Part shown: one piece after another, positions 26,899-35,874 of the stretch
Layout of the letters: each line of letters starts with the position of its first letter
Numbering within the stretch: the first letter of the stretch is position 1
Origin: Candidatus Phocaeicola excrementigallinarum
GTDB taxonomy: Bacteria; Bacteroidota; Bacteroidia; Bacteroidales; Bacteroidaceae
Assembly (NCBI GenBank): GCA_019120125.1
Contig: DWVR01000052.1
Span: forward strand, 1 to 62,551
Reading direction: 5' to 3'
Length of the DNA: 62,551 nt
The notes under the pieces: model-generated
Told to the model about the DNA's origin: nothing
Databases searched by the model: none
What the model saw: only the letters and a program-made list of their open reading frames with translations
Made by a program: the position numbers and the translations under genes

Positions 26899-29205
26899 TC
26901 ATTCTACGCTCACCTCGTCGACAAACAGGAAGGCGGGGTCTCCCGGCCATGTATGCCATGCGGGCAGTTTGGGAGTCACTTTGGCGATGACTCTTATAAA
27001 GCGTGTTCTTGTTTCCGGAAACGAGAGACGGTGTGTATAGATTCCGTCCTTGTCTTGCTTGTTCAGAATGCGGTAAGACTCTGACGCGAGTTTGCGGAAA
27101 TTCTTCCCGTCGTCAGAACATTGGACCTCCAGTCCCGTTGCATCCATCACGGCGGCTCCTTTCGATACGTTCACGCGGACGGACACTGTGCTGACGGGGG
27201 TAGGGGTTTTCAAGTCGATGGTCAGGTCCATGTCTTTCAAGAATCCCAGCCAGCGTCCGGTGTTGTAGTTGGTGTTGCCGTACATCCCGTCGGTCAGGGT
27301 GGTCACTCCGTCGAAAGTATAGTCAGGGTGTGGAGCGTCGGCCAGTCGGGAAGGCTTGAATGTGGCCTTGTTCACATTTATCTGTTCCTCGAACACCACA
27401 CTTGTGTCTTTATCCGTGATGACGGCCGCTTTTAGTCTGCAGCTTCTGTCTATACTGAACGGTTGTGTATACCGCAGGGACTTGGTTGTCGGTTGACTGC
27501 CATCCAATGTGTAATAGACAGGCCTGTCGCCGATGGTGGATAGGGAGACTTCCAGCTTTCCTTTCGTTGTGTCTGCCCGGTATTTTTCCGTAATCTGGAA
27601 TACATGTCTGGAATATGGATAGTGTGATTTGTCGTAAAGAGGGATCAGTCGGTACAGACGTTCCATGAAGGCTTCAAAGTCGTGTTGCCCGGGATCGGCC
27701 CATCCCAGTTCACTGACGGCGGCCAGGCGGGGCAGGATGAGCCTCTCAGCCTGCTCCCTGGTCGTGATGCCTTCTGTCCACAGGCACGCCTGTATGCCTT
27801 TGATATGCCGTGCCGCGTCTGGTGACAGTGAGTCGGGGACTACCTTGAAACCATATACGCGGCGGACCCCTCTGTCGCCTCCCAGCTCATTCAGTTTCCG
27901 GTCGCTGAAGTAGGTGATGCCGGCAGGGGTCATGATGACGTCATGTCCTGCTTCCGCCGCTTTGACTCCCTTGTCGGTTCCCCTCCATGCCATGACGGTC
28001 ACGTCGGGTGAGAGGCCTTCATCGACGACTTCATCCCATCCGATGACTTTCCGTCCTTTATCTTGCACGAACTTTGTTATCTCGTTCATGAAATAGCTTT
28101 GGAGCCTGTCTTCGGCCTTATGTCCGTCTGAGTCTTTCCAATGCATTTCCCGGATCAGCCGTTGGCATTTGGGGCATGTCTCCCAACGGTCCCGCGGGCA
28201 TTCATCTCCTCCGACGTGGATATACGGGGAGGGAAACAGGTCTATGATTTCCGACAGTACGTTCCTGGCGAATTCCAGGGATTCCGCGTTTCCGATGCAG
28301 AGTACGTCCTTATGCACTCCGTAGGTGGTGGCCACCTCATAGGGGCCTCCTGTACATCCCAGTTCGGGATAGGCCGCGAGGGCTGCCGTGATGTGTCCCG
28401 GCAAGTCGATTTCGGGTATTACTGTCACATGTCTCTGTGAGGCGTATTCAATGATGTCACGCACCTCTTCCTGTGTATAGAATCCGCCATAAGGCTTTCC
28501 GTCGGACCGGCCTGAGCCGTCGTTCAGGAGCGATTCTTTCCGTTTGGAGCCTATTCCGGTCAGTCTGGGATATTTTTTGATTTCGATCCTCCATCCCTGG
28601 TCATCGGTGAGGTGCCAATGGAAGACGTTGAGGTTATGCAGTGCGATAAGGTCGATGTATTCTTTGATGAAATCGGTGGTGAAGAAATGTCTTCCTACGT
28701 CAAGGTGCATTCCGCGATAGGTGAACCGGGGCTCGTCCTTGATGGTGGCGGCCGGCAGTCTTATCTTTCCTTCATTCTCTTCCGGAAGTGATTTCCGCAA
28801 TGTCTGTATGCCATAGAAGATGCCCGCCTCCGAACCGGCCTTGAGCGTAATGTTTTCATGGTCTATCTTCAGCAGGTATCCTTCCGGGGAATCTCCGGGA
28901 GTCTTTTCGAGAATGAGGCTGATTTTTCCGGATCCGGTTGTCCCTTCTGTCACACTGACCTGTATTCCAGTGGCCTTCTGTATATAGTCGGCCAGAAGGC
29001 CGGCCGTTTGTCTCAGTTTCTCGTTTCCTGTCGGATAACCGATTTGCGTGGAACTGTGGAGAATGAAGGGCGCGCCTTTTTCCGTCTGTATGGAATGTGG
29101 CAGCGGTACGATGTGGTAGTCTGCCGCGGGCAGGTCCTTGTGGCCGGTACACGAAAAGAACGCCAGTGCGGCCAGCATTACGAGCATCTGTAATGTGTGT
29201 TTCAT
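26899..29205 (-). CDS. Beta-N-acetylhexosaminidase, GH20 lipoprotein
   Basis: A 768-residue glycoside hydrolase. The signal peptide carries lipobox FFSC (Cys19). A GH20b N-terminal domain (about 28-150) precedes the catalytic barrel (about 155-500), which holds the Asp-Glu pair in HVGGDECPR (Asp334, Glu335). A chitobiase-like beta segment (about 540-610, YYTLDGSQPT) and a C-terminal F5/8 type C-like domain (about 625-768) follow. It removes terminal GlcNAc or GalNAc from host or dietary glycans at the cell surface or in the periplasm. The nagB locus about 6 kb away would use the released amino sugar. Confidence 0.93.
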   Translation of the reverse strand: MKHTLQMLVMLAALAFFSCTGHKDLPAADYHIVPLPHSIQTEKGAPFILHSSTQIGYPTGNEKLRQTAGLLADYIQKATGIQVSVTEGTTGSGKISLILEKTPGDSPEGYLLKIDHENITLKAGSEAGIFYGIQTLRKSLPEENEGKIRLPAATIKDEPRFTYRGMHLDVGRHFFTTDFIKEYIDLIALHNLNVFHWHLTDDQGWRIEIKKYPRLTGIGSKRKESLLNDGSGRSDGKPYGGFYTQEEVRDIIEYASQRHVTVIPEIDLPGHITAALAAYPELGCTGGPYEVATTYGVHKDVLCIGNAESLEFARNVLSEIIDLFPSPYIHVGGDECPRDRWETCPKCQRLIREMHWKDSDGHKAEDRLQSYFMNEITKFVQDKGRKVIGWDEVVDEGLSPDVTVMAWRGTDKGVKAAEAGHDVIMTPAGITYFSDRKLNELGGDRGVRRVYGFKVVPDSLSPDAARHIKGIQACLWTEGITTREQAERLILPRLAAVSELGWADPGQHDFEAFMERLYRLIPLYDKSHYPYSRHVFQITEKYRADTTKGKLEVSLSTIGDRPVYYTLDGSQPTTKSLRYTQPFSIDRSCRLKAAVITDKDTSVVFEEQINVNKATFKPSRLADAPHPDYTFDGVTTLTDGMYGNTNYNTGRWLGFLKDMDLTIDLKTPTPVSTVSVRVNVSKGAAVMDATGLEVQCSDDGKNFRKLASESYRILNKQDKDGIYTHRLSFPETRTRFIRVIAKVTPKLPAWHTWPGDPAFLFVDEVSVE

Positions 29206-29232
29206 GGTCTTGTATGTTTATGGTTTCGGAAG

Positions 29233-29240
29233 CAAAGGTA
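29233..29240 (-). promoter_or_regulatory. GH20 gene promoter -7 box
   Basis: TACCTTTG on the minus strand, an exact TAnnTTTG match, lies 28 bases before the ATG of the hexosaminidase gene. The -33 position shows no clear TTTG. Confidence 0.5.
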
Positions 29241-29391
29241 AATAAAAAACGGATATGACAGACGGCTTGTGACAGGGATCCTGTGGTCGGTGATTGATGG
29301 GTGGAAAAGAAAATACGCTTGGATGGCGGAATCCGTCTGTTTTTTCGTATCTTTAAATCGTGTAACAAGATTATCAAACCAATTTGTTCTT

Positions 29392-30141
29392 ATGAAGTAT
29401 ACTTTTGAAATTTGTGCCAACTCTGCAGAAAGTTGCGTGGCGGCACAGCAAGGAGGAGCCCAGCGCGTAGAGCTGTGCGCTGCCATACCTGAAGGAGGGA
29501 CCACTCCTTCGTATGGGGAGATCAGTGTCGCACGGAAATTGATTGATATCCGTCTGCACGTGATTATCCGTCCGAGAGGGGGAGATTTCCTTTATACGGC
29601 GGAAGAGATTGACATCATGGAGGAAGACATCCGGATGGCGCGTCAGGCAGGTGCCGATGGGGTGGTGTTCGGTTGTCTGACCCCGGACGGCGAGCTTGAC
29701 CGGGAAGCGATGGAACGTTTGATGAAGGTGTCAGAAGGACTGTCTGTCACTTTCCACCGTGCGTTTGATTATGTGAAAGACCCGTTCCGTGTGATGGAGG
29801 AGCTGACAGGAATGGGAGTGGACCGTATCCTTACCTCAGGACAGCAGCCTACGGCTTTTCAGGGAGCGGACCTTCTGCGGAGACTTGTGGACCAGGCTGC
29901 GGGAAGAATCATCATCATGCCCGGTTGTGGGGTAAACGAGACGAACATCGCGGAGCTTGCGGCACGGACCGGAGCTTCTGAGTTCCATTTCTCGGCCCGC
30001 GAGAACAAACAAAGCCGGATGCTGTTGCGCAATCCGGCTTTGTCGATGGGAGGGACAGTGACCATTGATGAATATCAACGTCCTGTCACTACTCCCGAAA
30101 GGGTCAGGAATACCATTCAGGCTCTTATAGGCCGTGGATAA
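29392..30141 (+). CDS. cutC: CutC family protein
   Basis: A 249-residue TIM-barrel protein of the CutC family. The start is set at ATG 29392 (MKYTFEICANS) because the family begins there; a frame to 29269 only adds unrelated residues. Landmarks are GAQRVELCAAIPEGGTTPS, VIIRPRGGDF, VTFHRAFD and ILTSGQQPTA. The family was named for copper homeostasis in E. coli, but that role is disputed, so copper handling is tentative. The 3' end overlaps the convergent gene by 17 bp. Confidence 0.9.
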   Translation: MKYTFEICANSAESCVAAQQGGAQRVELCAAIPEGGTTPSYGEISVARKLIDIRLHVIIRPRGGDFLYTAEEIDIMEEDIRMARQAGADGVVFGCLTPDGELDREAMERLMKVSEGLSVTFHRAFDYVKDPFRVMEELTGMGVDRILTSGQQPTAFQGADLLRRLVDQAAGRIIIMPGCGVNETNIAELAARTGASEFHFSARENKQSRMLLRNPALSMGGTVTIDEYQRPVTTPERVRNTIQALIGRG

Positions 30142-32758
30142 CCTGAAGCAGCTGTTCTCCCATGCCGATTGTATATCCGTGTGACTCGAACACCACGCGG
30201 TTGAATGTGTCGGCAATGATGAATATCGGAAGCTGGTGGGCATTCGGCAGTTTCAGGTTCTCTGCAATCGACTGCTGGATGCTTCCGTCTTTGTCGATAC
30301 CGAACACGATGTTCGACGGCAGGTTCGGGAATTCCTTCAGGTTGAACTTCTTGTAGGAGGTCTCATCCGGGAAAAGAAGTACGATGGTACGTCCCCATTT
30401 CTCGATGTCGTCCTTTTTGATCGCGATATCTTTCAGGGCGTGGTTGGTAGGTTCTTGTCCTACTCCCAGAATGCCGACGATGAAATATCCGCGTCCGGTA
30501 GTGCTCAGAATGGTAGTAGGCTCAGCCTTTCCCGGCAGATAGAACTGGCTTTCGGAATTGAAGTTGCCGATGACACGGATATTCTCCTGACTGTCGCGCA
30601 TTTTCAATTCAGTAGCCGCCGGTTTTCCTTTTTCCACGTTGATGAAGGAGACTTCGCTCAATACTGTACCATCGGCCATACGGCTTCCGCTGACGAGCAT
30701 GTAGTAACCGGTTTCCACTTCTGTGCCTTTCTTGAGCAACGAGCTCCAGGTGGCGTCTTCCGGATAGTTCTGCAGGCGGAAAGTTCCGTTATCGAACTTG
30801 GAGAGACTGAAATGGGTGTAATATTTCGGATCCTTGAGTCGTGGAATGGCCTTGTAAGTGGCTTTCAGCAATGACTCTTCCGGATTCGCGCTGACAGCAG
30901 CCTCGAAGTTGACCACTTTTTCCTTACCGTCCTGACGGTAGCATATGTTGCCGGTCACGGCATCCTCCCATGCGGGGATTCCCAGGCTACGGGCAGCCGC
31001 CACAAAGAAGATTCCTCTTGATTCTGTATCGGTGGTGCGGCTCTTCCATACGCCTTCCGGTGAGATGGTCGTGAAAATCGTGTTCAGATCATTGCGGACG
31101 GTCAGGCTGTCCTTACACCAGTTGACAAGCTGTTCCGGATTGTTCTTGAACTGTTCTGCCAGTGCTGTCGGGATATTCTTCTGCAGATAGCTGCGGTAAG
31201 GGGTCAGCATTTCCGTACTGATGCGTGGAGCAAGCACTTCCTTCACGTCAGCATCCGGAGCCGTAGCGTACAGGTGGTCTTCCAGAATCGCGCACGGAGT
31301 GTCGCGCAAGTCCTTTTCCGTCAATGTGCCGAGCAGGTCGAGCGCACGCTTGCTTTCGTTTCTTTCCGCCGCATGGGCAAGGAAGTTCATGATGTCCTCA
31401 TAGTTGCCTCTTGACTTGAGGATAAAGCTGGCTGTGAGGGATTCGTCCAACTTGTTTTCTTTTGCGAATGTCTTGGCCGCTTCTTCTGTCGGGAAAGAGT
31501 GCACGTATGCGTTGCGGATAGAGTCCTCTTGCGCCATCCGGCGGGTGTTCTCTTCACGCTGTTCCGGTGTCACTTCCGGAATGACGGGCTTTTCAGCCGG
31601 TGGCACAATCTGCAGGCTTGTGCTGAAGTTTTCTCCGATCTTGTGTGTCAGGGCAAGTGTCGCTTCCTTGTCTTTCCCGAAGCTGATGGTGCGGATGCCG
31701 AAACGGTCATCTTTGGATGCATATATCACCATATCGCCCAATCCGGCAGACAGTGAGGTCATTCCGCTCTCGTCGCTCTTCTGGCGGGAAACTGTATAGA
31801 ACTCACCGTAATTGTAGATCTTATATTCTACATTCGCTCCTTCCACAGGATTCCCTTCGGCATCCGTGATTTTTACTGTAGCTGGCGCGCTTTCCGCATA
31901 ATTGTCGATAATGTTGATTTCGGTGTAGTTGGCTGTCTGCTGCATCACCTCTTCCGGACCGTTGTATGCGCCGAATACTTTGGTGTGCATGAGCATGCCA
32001 CGGCTTGCGGGTGCGTTGAACCATCCCAGGTTCAGGACCGGTTCCGGCTCGCAGGCGCCCAGAAAGTTCCATTTCCCGTCCACCCAGGCTTCTACCCAGG
32101 CATGGTTGTCGTCAGTGTGTGCCCAGCGGGGGGTATATACCTGACGTGCCGGGATACCTACGGCACGCAAGGCTGCGACCAGGAATGTGGATTCCTCACC
32201 GCAACGTCCGTAGGCTGTCTTTACTGTGGCCAACGGGGCACTGGTACGGATGTCAGTCGGTGAGTATACCACCTTTTCATGGCACCAGTGGTTGACTTCC
32301 AGCACGGCATCAAGTGCGGAAAGGCCTTTTACACGTGGAGCGAGTTCATTGTGGAATACTTCGCGCGAATTGTCCAGATTCTCGTTGTTGATACGCAAAG
32401 GCAGTACGAAATGACGGAAAATCAGGTCAGGGATTTCTTTTCCCCACGGCATCTCTTTCCGTGTATCCAATGAAAGGCGTACGTTTTTCAGATAGAAGTC
32501 ACCCGAATAGTCCGTGATATCTCCTGTAGTCATGTACGCATAGAGGAATGTCAAGGCTTCACGCTCTTCTTGAGTCAAGTCCTGATGGTTGAACACTTCA
32601 AACAGATTGCCGTTGGGCAATGCCTGTTGCTTGGCGGCAAAATCGGCTTCGACTTTCGCACGATAGTCTTCTTCTTTCAGGAAATGGTCGGAAGAAGTGC
32701 AGGCGAAGAAAAACATTGCCAAGGCGAATGAGGCTGCTGATAAAAAGAATTTTCTCAT
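30125..32758 (-). CDS. Transglutaminase-like lipoprotein
   Basis: An 877-residue protein. The start is set at ATG 32758 so that the signal peptide ends at lipobox FFAC; an upstream frame to 32791 adds 11 residues before it. The transglutaminase core shows the full triad region: YGRCGEES (Cys186), DNHAWVEAW (His219) and the following GKWNFLGACEPEP. Later parts include a carboxypeptidase-regulatory-like beta segment (about 300-370) and a second region with AARSLGIPAWEDAVTG resembling a degenerate transglutaminase fold. It could act as a peptidase or cross-linker on the cell surface; the substrate is unknown. It lies 123 bp downstream of the NagB-like gene. Confidence 0.85.
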   Translation of the reverse strand: MRKFFLSAASFALAMFFFACTSSDHFLKEEDYRAKVEADFAAKQQALPNGNLFEVFNHQDLTQEEREALTFLYAYMTTGDITDYSGDFYLKNVRLSLDTRKEMPWGKEIPDLIFRHFVLPLRINNENLDNSREVFHNELAPRVKGLSALDAVLEVNHWCHEKVVYSPTDIRTSAPLATVKTAYGRCGEESTFLVAALRAVGIPARQVYTPRWAHTDDNHAWVEAWVDGKWNFLGACEPEPVLNLGWFNAPASRGMLMHTKVFGAYNGPEEVMQQTANYTEINIIDNYAESAPATVKITDAEGNPVEGANVEYKIYNYGEFYTVSRQKSDESGMTSLSAGLGDMVIYASKDDRFGIRTISFGKDKEATLALTHKIGENFSTSLQIVPPAEKPVIPEVTPEQREENTRRMAQEDSIRNAYVHSFPTEEAAKTFAKENKLDESLTASFILKSRGNYEDIMNFLAHAAERNESKRALDLLGTLTEKDLRDTPCAILEDHLYATAPDADVKEVLAPRISTEMLTPYRSYLQKNIPTALAEQFKNNPEQLVNWCKDSLTVRNDLNTIFTTISPEGVWKSRTTDTESRGIFFVAAARSLGIPAWEDAVTGNICYRQDGKEKVVNFEAAVSANPEESLLKATYKAIPRLKDPKYYTHFSLSKFDNGTFRLQNYPEDATWSSLLKKGTEVETGYYMLVSGSRMADGTVLSEVSFINVEKGKPAATELKMRDSQENIRVIGNFNSESQFYLPGKAEPTTILSTTGRGYFIVGILGVGQEPTNHALKDIAIKKDDIEKWGRTIVLLFPDETSYKKFNLKEFPNLPSNIVFGIDKDGSIQQSIAENLKLPNAHQLPIFIIADTFNRVVFESHGYTIGMGEQLLQVIHGL

Positions 32759-32777
32759 GTTTAGGGTTAATGAAAAA

Positions 32778-32860
32778 GGGGGATGTGTCAAGATATGGCT
32801 TTCGGACGTCCTGTGACTTTAGTCTCAGTGTCCGGTTCCCTGCATTATGACACATCCTCC
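32778..32860. repeat. MITE-like inverted repeat, copy 3
   Basis: Arms GGGGGATGTGTCA (32778-32790) and TGACACATCCTCC (32848-32860) pair over 13 bp with one G-U. The right terminus resembles the right end of the copy at 26715 (TTTTGACACAACCTCC). The interior is different and lacks the ATCCT core. Confidence 0.55.
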
Positions 32861-32881
32861 GGAGATAAACAATTAATGTAA

Positions 32882-34867
32882 TCAAATCGGTTTATATTCT
32901 ACAAATGCTTCCATGGCTTCGTAGCTTGCAAGTCCAAGCTGGTCATACAAGGAAGCGGTGCCACGGTTGCGGTCCTCGCTGCGTTGCCAGAACAGACGTT
33001 CGTCGTTTCCGAGGAACGGGGCACTTTCCATCTGCGACTGGTGTTTGAGGATGGAATTCCGTTTTGCCCTCAGTTCTTCCGGGCTGAGAGGAACACACAT
33101 TTCAATGTTCTCGATTTCCCATTCCGCCCATGCGCCGCGATACATCCAGATACGACAGTCGTTCAGCCATTCCGCACCGGCGTTCTTCTCTTCGTCGATA
33201 GCGGCGAATACCGCGTCTGTACATACCCGGTGTGTACCGTGCGGGTCGGCAAGGTCACCCGCTACATAAATCTGGTGAGGCTTTATTTCACGGAGCAGGT
33301 TCTGTACGATTTCCACGTCCTTCTCGCTGATCGGGTTCTTTTCAATTTTACCGGTCTCATAGAACGGCAGGTCGAGGAAATGGCATCTGCTCAACGGAAC
33401 CTTGTTGTAGGTGCAGGCCGTGCGGGCTTCGCCTCTACGGATCAGGCCCTTGATGGTCAGAATGTCACGTGTGTCCATATCGCCTTCTTTCTTCTGGGCG
33501 AAGAATTTTTTGATTTCAGCGTATTTCTCTGAAATCACCTTGTCCTCACTGTTGGCGAAAAGTTGGTTGAATCCGTTGATGAAGTGCATGAAGCGAACCA
33601 CTTCTTCGTCGCCTACGGCGATGTTTCCCGAAGTCTCATATGCGATATGTACTTCATGACCTTGCTGGACAAGGCGCCTGAGGGTTCCGCCCATCGAAAT
33701 CACATCATCATCGGGGTGCGGAGAGAATACGATGACACGCTTCGGGAACGGTTTTGCACGTTCGGGGCGGTAAGTGTCATCTGCATTCGGCTTGCCTCCG
33801 GGCCATCCGGTGATGGTGTGCTGCAGGTCATTGAATACTTTGATGTTGACGTTGTATGCCGATCCATACAAAGCCAGCAGCTCGCTCAATCCGTTTTCAT
33901 TGTAGTCTTTGTTTGTCAGTTTGAGTACCGGTTTCTTGAGCAGCAGGCAAAGCCATACGATGGCGCTTCTGACAAGTTTGTCGTTCCATTCACAGTTGGT
34001 CACCAGCCATGGCCGTTGGATACGGGTCAAGTGAGCTGCGGCAGCCAGGTCCACACAGACAGTCGCGTTTGAATGGAGTTGCAGGTAGGAAGCGGGCAAT
34101 GTGTCGCTCACCTTATCCTCTACCGCATGTCTGATGATGTCGGCCTTGTTCTCACCCCATGCCAGCAAATACACTTTGCGTGCGCTGAGAATCGTGTTGA
34201 CCCCCATGGTGATGGAGCAGGGCGGAAGATTGTCCACTCCGATGTTGTGCGATGCCTCTGCCCGTGAGGTGGAGTCGATAAGAATCAGTCGGGTCGTGGA
34301 ATTGGCATGGGAGCCCGGTTCGTTCATGCCGATGTTTCCTTCGCGTCCGATGCCCATGATGACGATGTCCAGTCCTCCGAAAGTCTGTATGCGCTGTTCA
34401 TAAAGACGGCAGTGCTCTACAATGGCATCTTGTGGAATGGTTCCGTCCATGCTGAATACATTCTGCTTGTCGACATCAATCTGTGAGAGGAAGAGTTTGT
34501 TCAGGTGGTTGAAGCTGCTTCCTGCCTCGTCTGTCAGCGGATAATATTCGTAAAGATTGAAGAAAATGACATTGCGGAAGCTTACACCTTCTTCTTTGTG
34601 TTTCCGTATCAAGGCCGAGAACAGGTTGCGGAGTGATCCTCCCGTACCGATGGCGATGGTACAGAATTTTCCTTCACGTTGTCTGTCCTGGATCTTGGCT
34701 ACGATTTCATTGGCGATTTCTTCCGTGCCTTCTTCTATGCTTTCATATATGTTGGTCGGAATTTTCTCCAAACGGGTCAGGACAGACCGTTCAATCGCGT
34801 TCTCCGGCTTGTAGTAGCGCGGAGAGACACGGTTCAATGAGATTTGTGAACTAAGGTTTGTTCTCAT
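32882..34867 (-). CDS. NagB-like/PIG-L deacetylase fusion protein
   Basis: A 661-residue two-domain protein. Residues about 30-330 are homologous to glucosamine-6-phosphate deaminase, and about 375-650 to the PIG-L/LmbE deacetylase family, with the zinc motif SPHPDDDVISMGG and a later DPHGTHR. The deaminase residues are altered: the position of NagB Asp72 is Tyr106 (FNLYEYY), Asp141 is Glu176 and His143 is Asn178 (GIGREGNIGMNEPG), while Glu148 is kept (Glu183). The N-terminal domain is therefore probably not a normal deaminase but a binder or altered enzyme. PIG-L enzymes deacetylate GlcNAc-containing compounds. The gene follows nagB by 33 bp in one operon. Confidence 0.88.
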   Translation of the reverse strand: MRTNLSSQISLNRVSPRYYKPENAIERSVLTRLEKIPTNIYESIEEGTEEIANEIVAKIQDRQREGKFCTIAIGTGGSLRNLFSALIRKHKEEGVSFRNVIFFNLYEYYPLTDEAGSSFNHLNKLFLSQIDVDKQNVFSMDGTIPQDAIVEHCRLYEQRIQTFGGLDIVIMGIGREGNIGMNEPGSHANSTTRLILIDSTSRAEASHNIGVDNLPPCSITMGVNTILSARKVYLLAWGENKADIIRHAVEDKVSDTLPASYLQLHSNATVCVDLAAAAHLTRIQRPWLVTNCEWNDKLVRSAIVWLCLLLKKPVLKLTNKDYNENGLSELLALYGSAYNVNIKVFNDLQHTITGWPGGKPNADDTYRPERAKPFPKRVIVFSPHPDDDVISMGGTLRRLVQQGHEVHIAYETSGNIAVGDEEVVRFMHFINGFNQLFANSEDKVISEKYAEIKKFFAQKKEGDMDTRDILTIKGLIRRGEARTACTYNKVPLSRCHFLDLPFYETGKIEKNPISEKDVEIVQNLLREIKPHQIYVAGDLADPHGTHRVCTDAVFAAIDEEKNAGAEWLNDCRIWMYRGAWAEWEIENIEMCVPLSPEELRAKRNSILKHQSQMESAPFLGNDERLFWQRSEDRNRGTASLYDQLGLASYEAMEAFVEYKPI

Positions 34868-34900
34868 GGGTAAAATATTTGTAAAGGTGACGGGCCGGGA

Positions 34901-35692
34901 TCAAAGATTGTTCTTCTCGATGTCTTTGAAATATTTATATGTGCCGACTTTCAATTCATCAGTAGCGGCCTCATCGCATACGATGATTCCGTGGCGGTGC
35001 ATCTGCAATGCGCTGATAGTCCACATCTGGGTGATGCCGCCTTCCACAGCGTGTTGCAGGGCGCGGGCTTTGTTGTGTCCGTTGCAAATGATCAGCACTT
35101 CCTTTGCGGAGAGCACTGTGCCGACTCCTACTGTGAGGGCTGTCTTTGGCACTTTGTTCACATCGTTTTCAAAGAAACGTGAGTTGGCGATGATTGTATC
35201 TGTGGTCAAAGTCTTTACGCGTGTACGTGAGGACAGGGAGGAACCCGGCTCGTTGAATGCGATGTGTCCGTCAGGACCGATGCCGCCAAGGAAAAGGTCG
35301 ATGCCGCCGAATTTCTCGATTTCTTTTTCATAGTTCGCGCATTCGGCTTCCAGGTCAGCGGCGTTTCCGTTCAGGATATGGATGTTCTCTTTGCAGATGT
35401 CGATGTGGTTGAAGAAGTTGTTGAACATGAAGGAATGATAGCTCTCGGGATGTGATTCGGGGAGGCCTACGTATTCATCCATGTTGAATGTAACCACGTT
35501 CTTGAAAGATACCACTCCTTTTTTGTTGAGTTCTATCAACGCCTTATACATTCCCAGAGGGGAAGAGCCTGTAGGAAGTCCCAGTACGAACGGTTTTTCT
35601 TTTGTGGGGTTTGCGGAGTTGATCTTCTTGGCAACATAATTGGCTGCCCAATTTGACAATGACTGATAGTCAGGTTCGATAATAAGTCTCAT
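34901..35692 (-). CDS. nagB: Glucosamine-6-phosphate deaminase
   Basis: A 263-residue cytoplasmic enzyme that converts glucosamine-6-phosphate into fructose-6-phosphate and ammonia. All catalytic residues of E. coli NagB occur at the same numbers: FNMDEYVGL (Asp72) and [14 protein letters not shown] (Asp141, His143, Glu148). It is first in an operon with the NagB-like/PIG-L fusion and is divergent from a ROK regulator gene. The ammonia formed could be reassimilated by GdhA. Confidence 0.96.
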   Translation of the reverse strand: MRLIIEPDYQSLSNWAANYVAKKINSANPTKEKPFVLGLPTGSSPLGMYKALIELNKKGVVSFKNVVTFNMDEYVGLPESHPESYHSFMFNNFFNHIDICKENIHILNGNAADLEAECANYEKEIEKFGGIDLFLGGIGPDGHIAFNEPGSSLSSRTRVKTLTTDTIIANSRFFENDVNKVPKTALTVGVGTVLSAKEVLIICNGHNKARALQHAVEGGITQMWTISALQMHRHGIIVCDEAATDELKVGTYKYFKDIEKNNL

Positions 35693-35762
35693 GATAGATA
35701 GAATTTTGAAGTTAATACTCTAATACTTTAGGGCTCTTCCAACCTTTTGGCAGAACTCAATG

Positions 35763-35794
35763 CAAATATATCAAAGGTAAATCAGAAAGACAAA
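35763..35794 (-). promoter_or_regulatory. nagB promoter, Bacteroidales type
   Basis: On the minus strand TATATTTG (35763-35770) has TTTG (35791-35794) 20 bases upstream. A second possible -7 box, TACCTTTG, lies at 35773-35780. The leader is about 65 bases. The divergent space to the ROK gene is about 180 bp and very AT-rich. Confidence 0.65.
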
Positions 35795-35837
35795 TAAAAA
35801 AAAAGATTTCTTTTGCTTGACTTATTAAAAAAAAACT

Positions 35838-35845
35838 TATTTTTG
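35838..35845 (+). promoter_or_regulatory. ROK regulator promoter -7 box
   Basis: TATTTTTG fits TAnnTTTG, 30 bases before the ATG, with TTTG at 35812-35815 (22 bases upstream) as a poorly spaced -33 element. Two runs of nine A lie in the same divergent region and may bend the DNA; no clear operator palindrome is visible. Confidence 0.5.
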
Positions 35846-35874
35846 TGGATATTTCTACAAAAACATAAAAATAT

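Noticed and set aside
30125..30141. Frameshift or fusion where cutC meets the transglutaminase gene
   Set aside because: It is a simple 17-bp convergent overlap; both proteins have normal ends.
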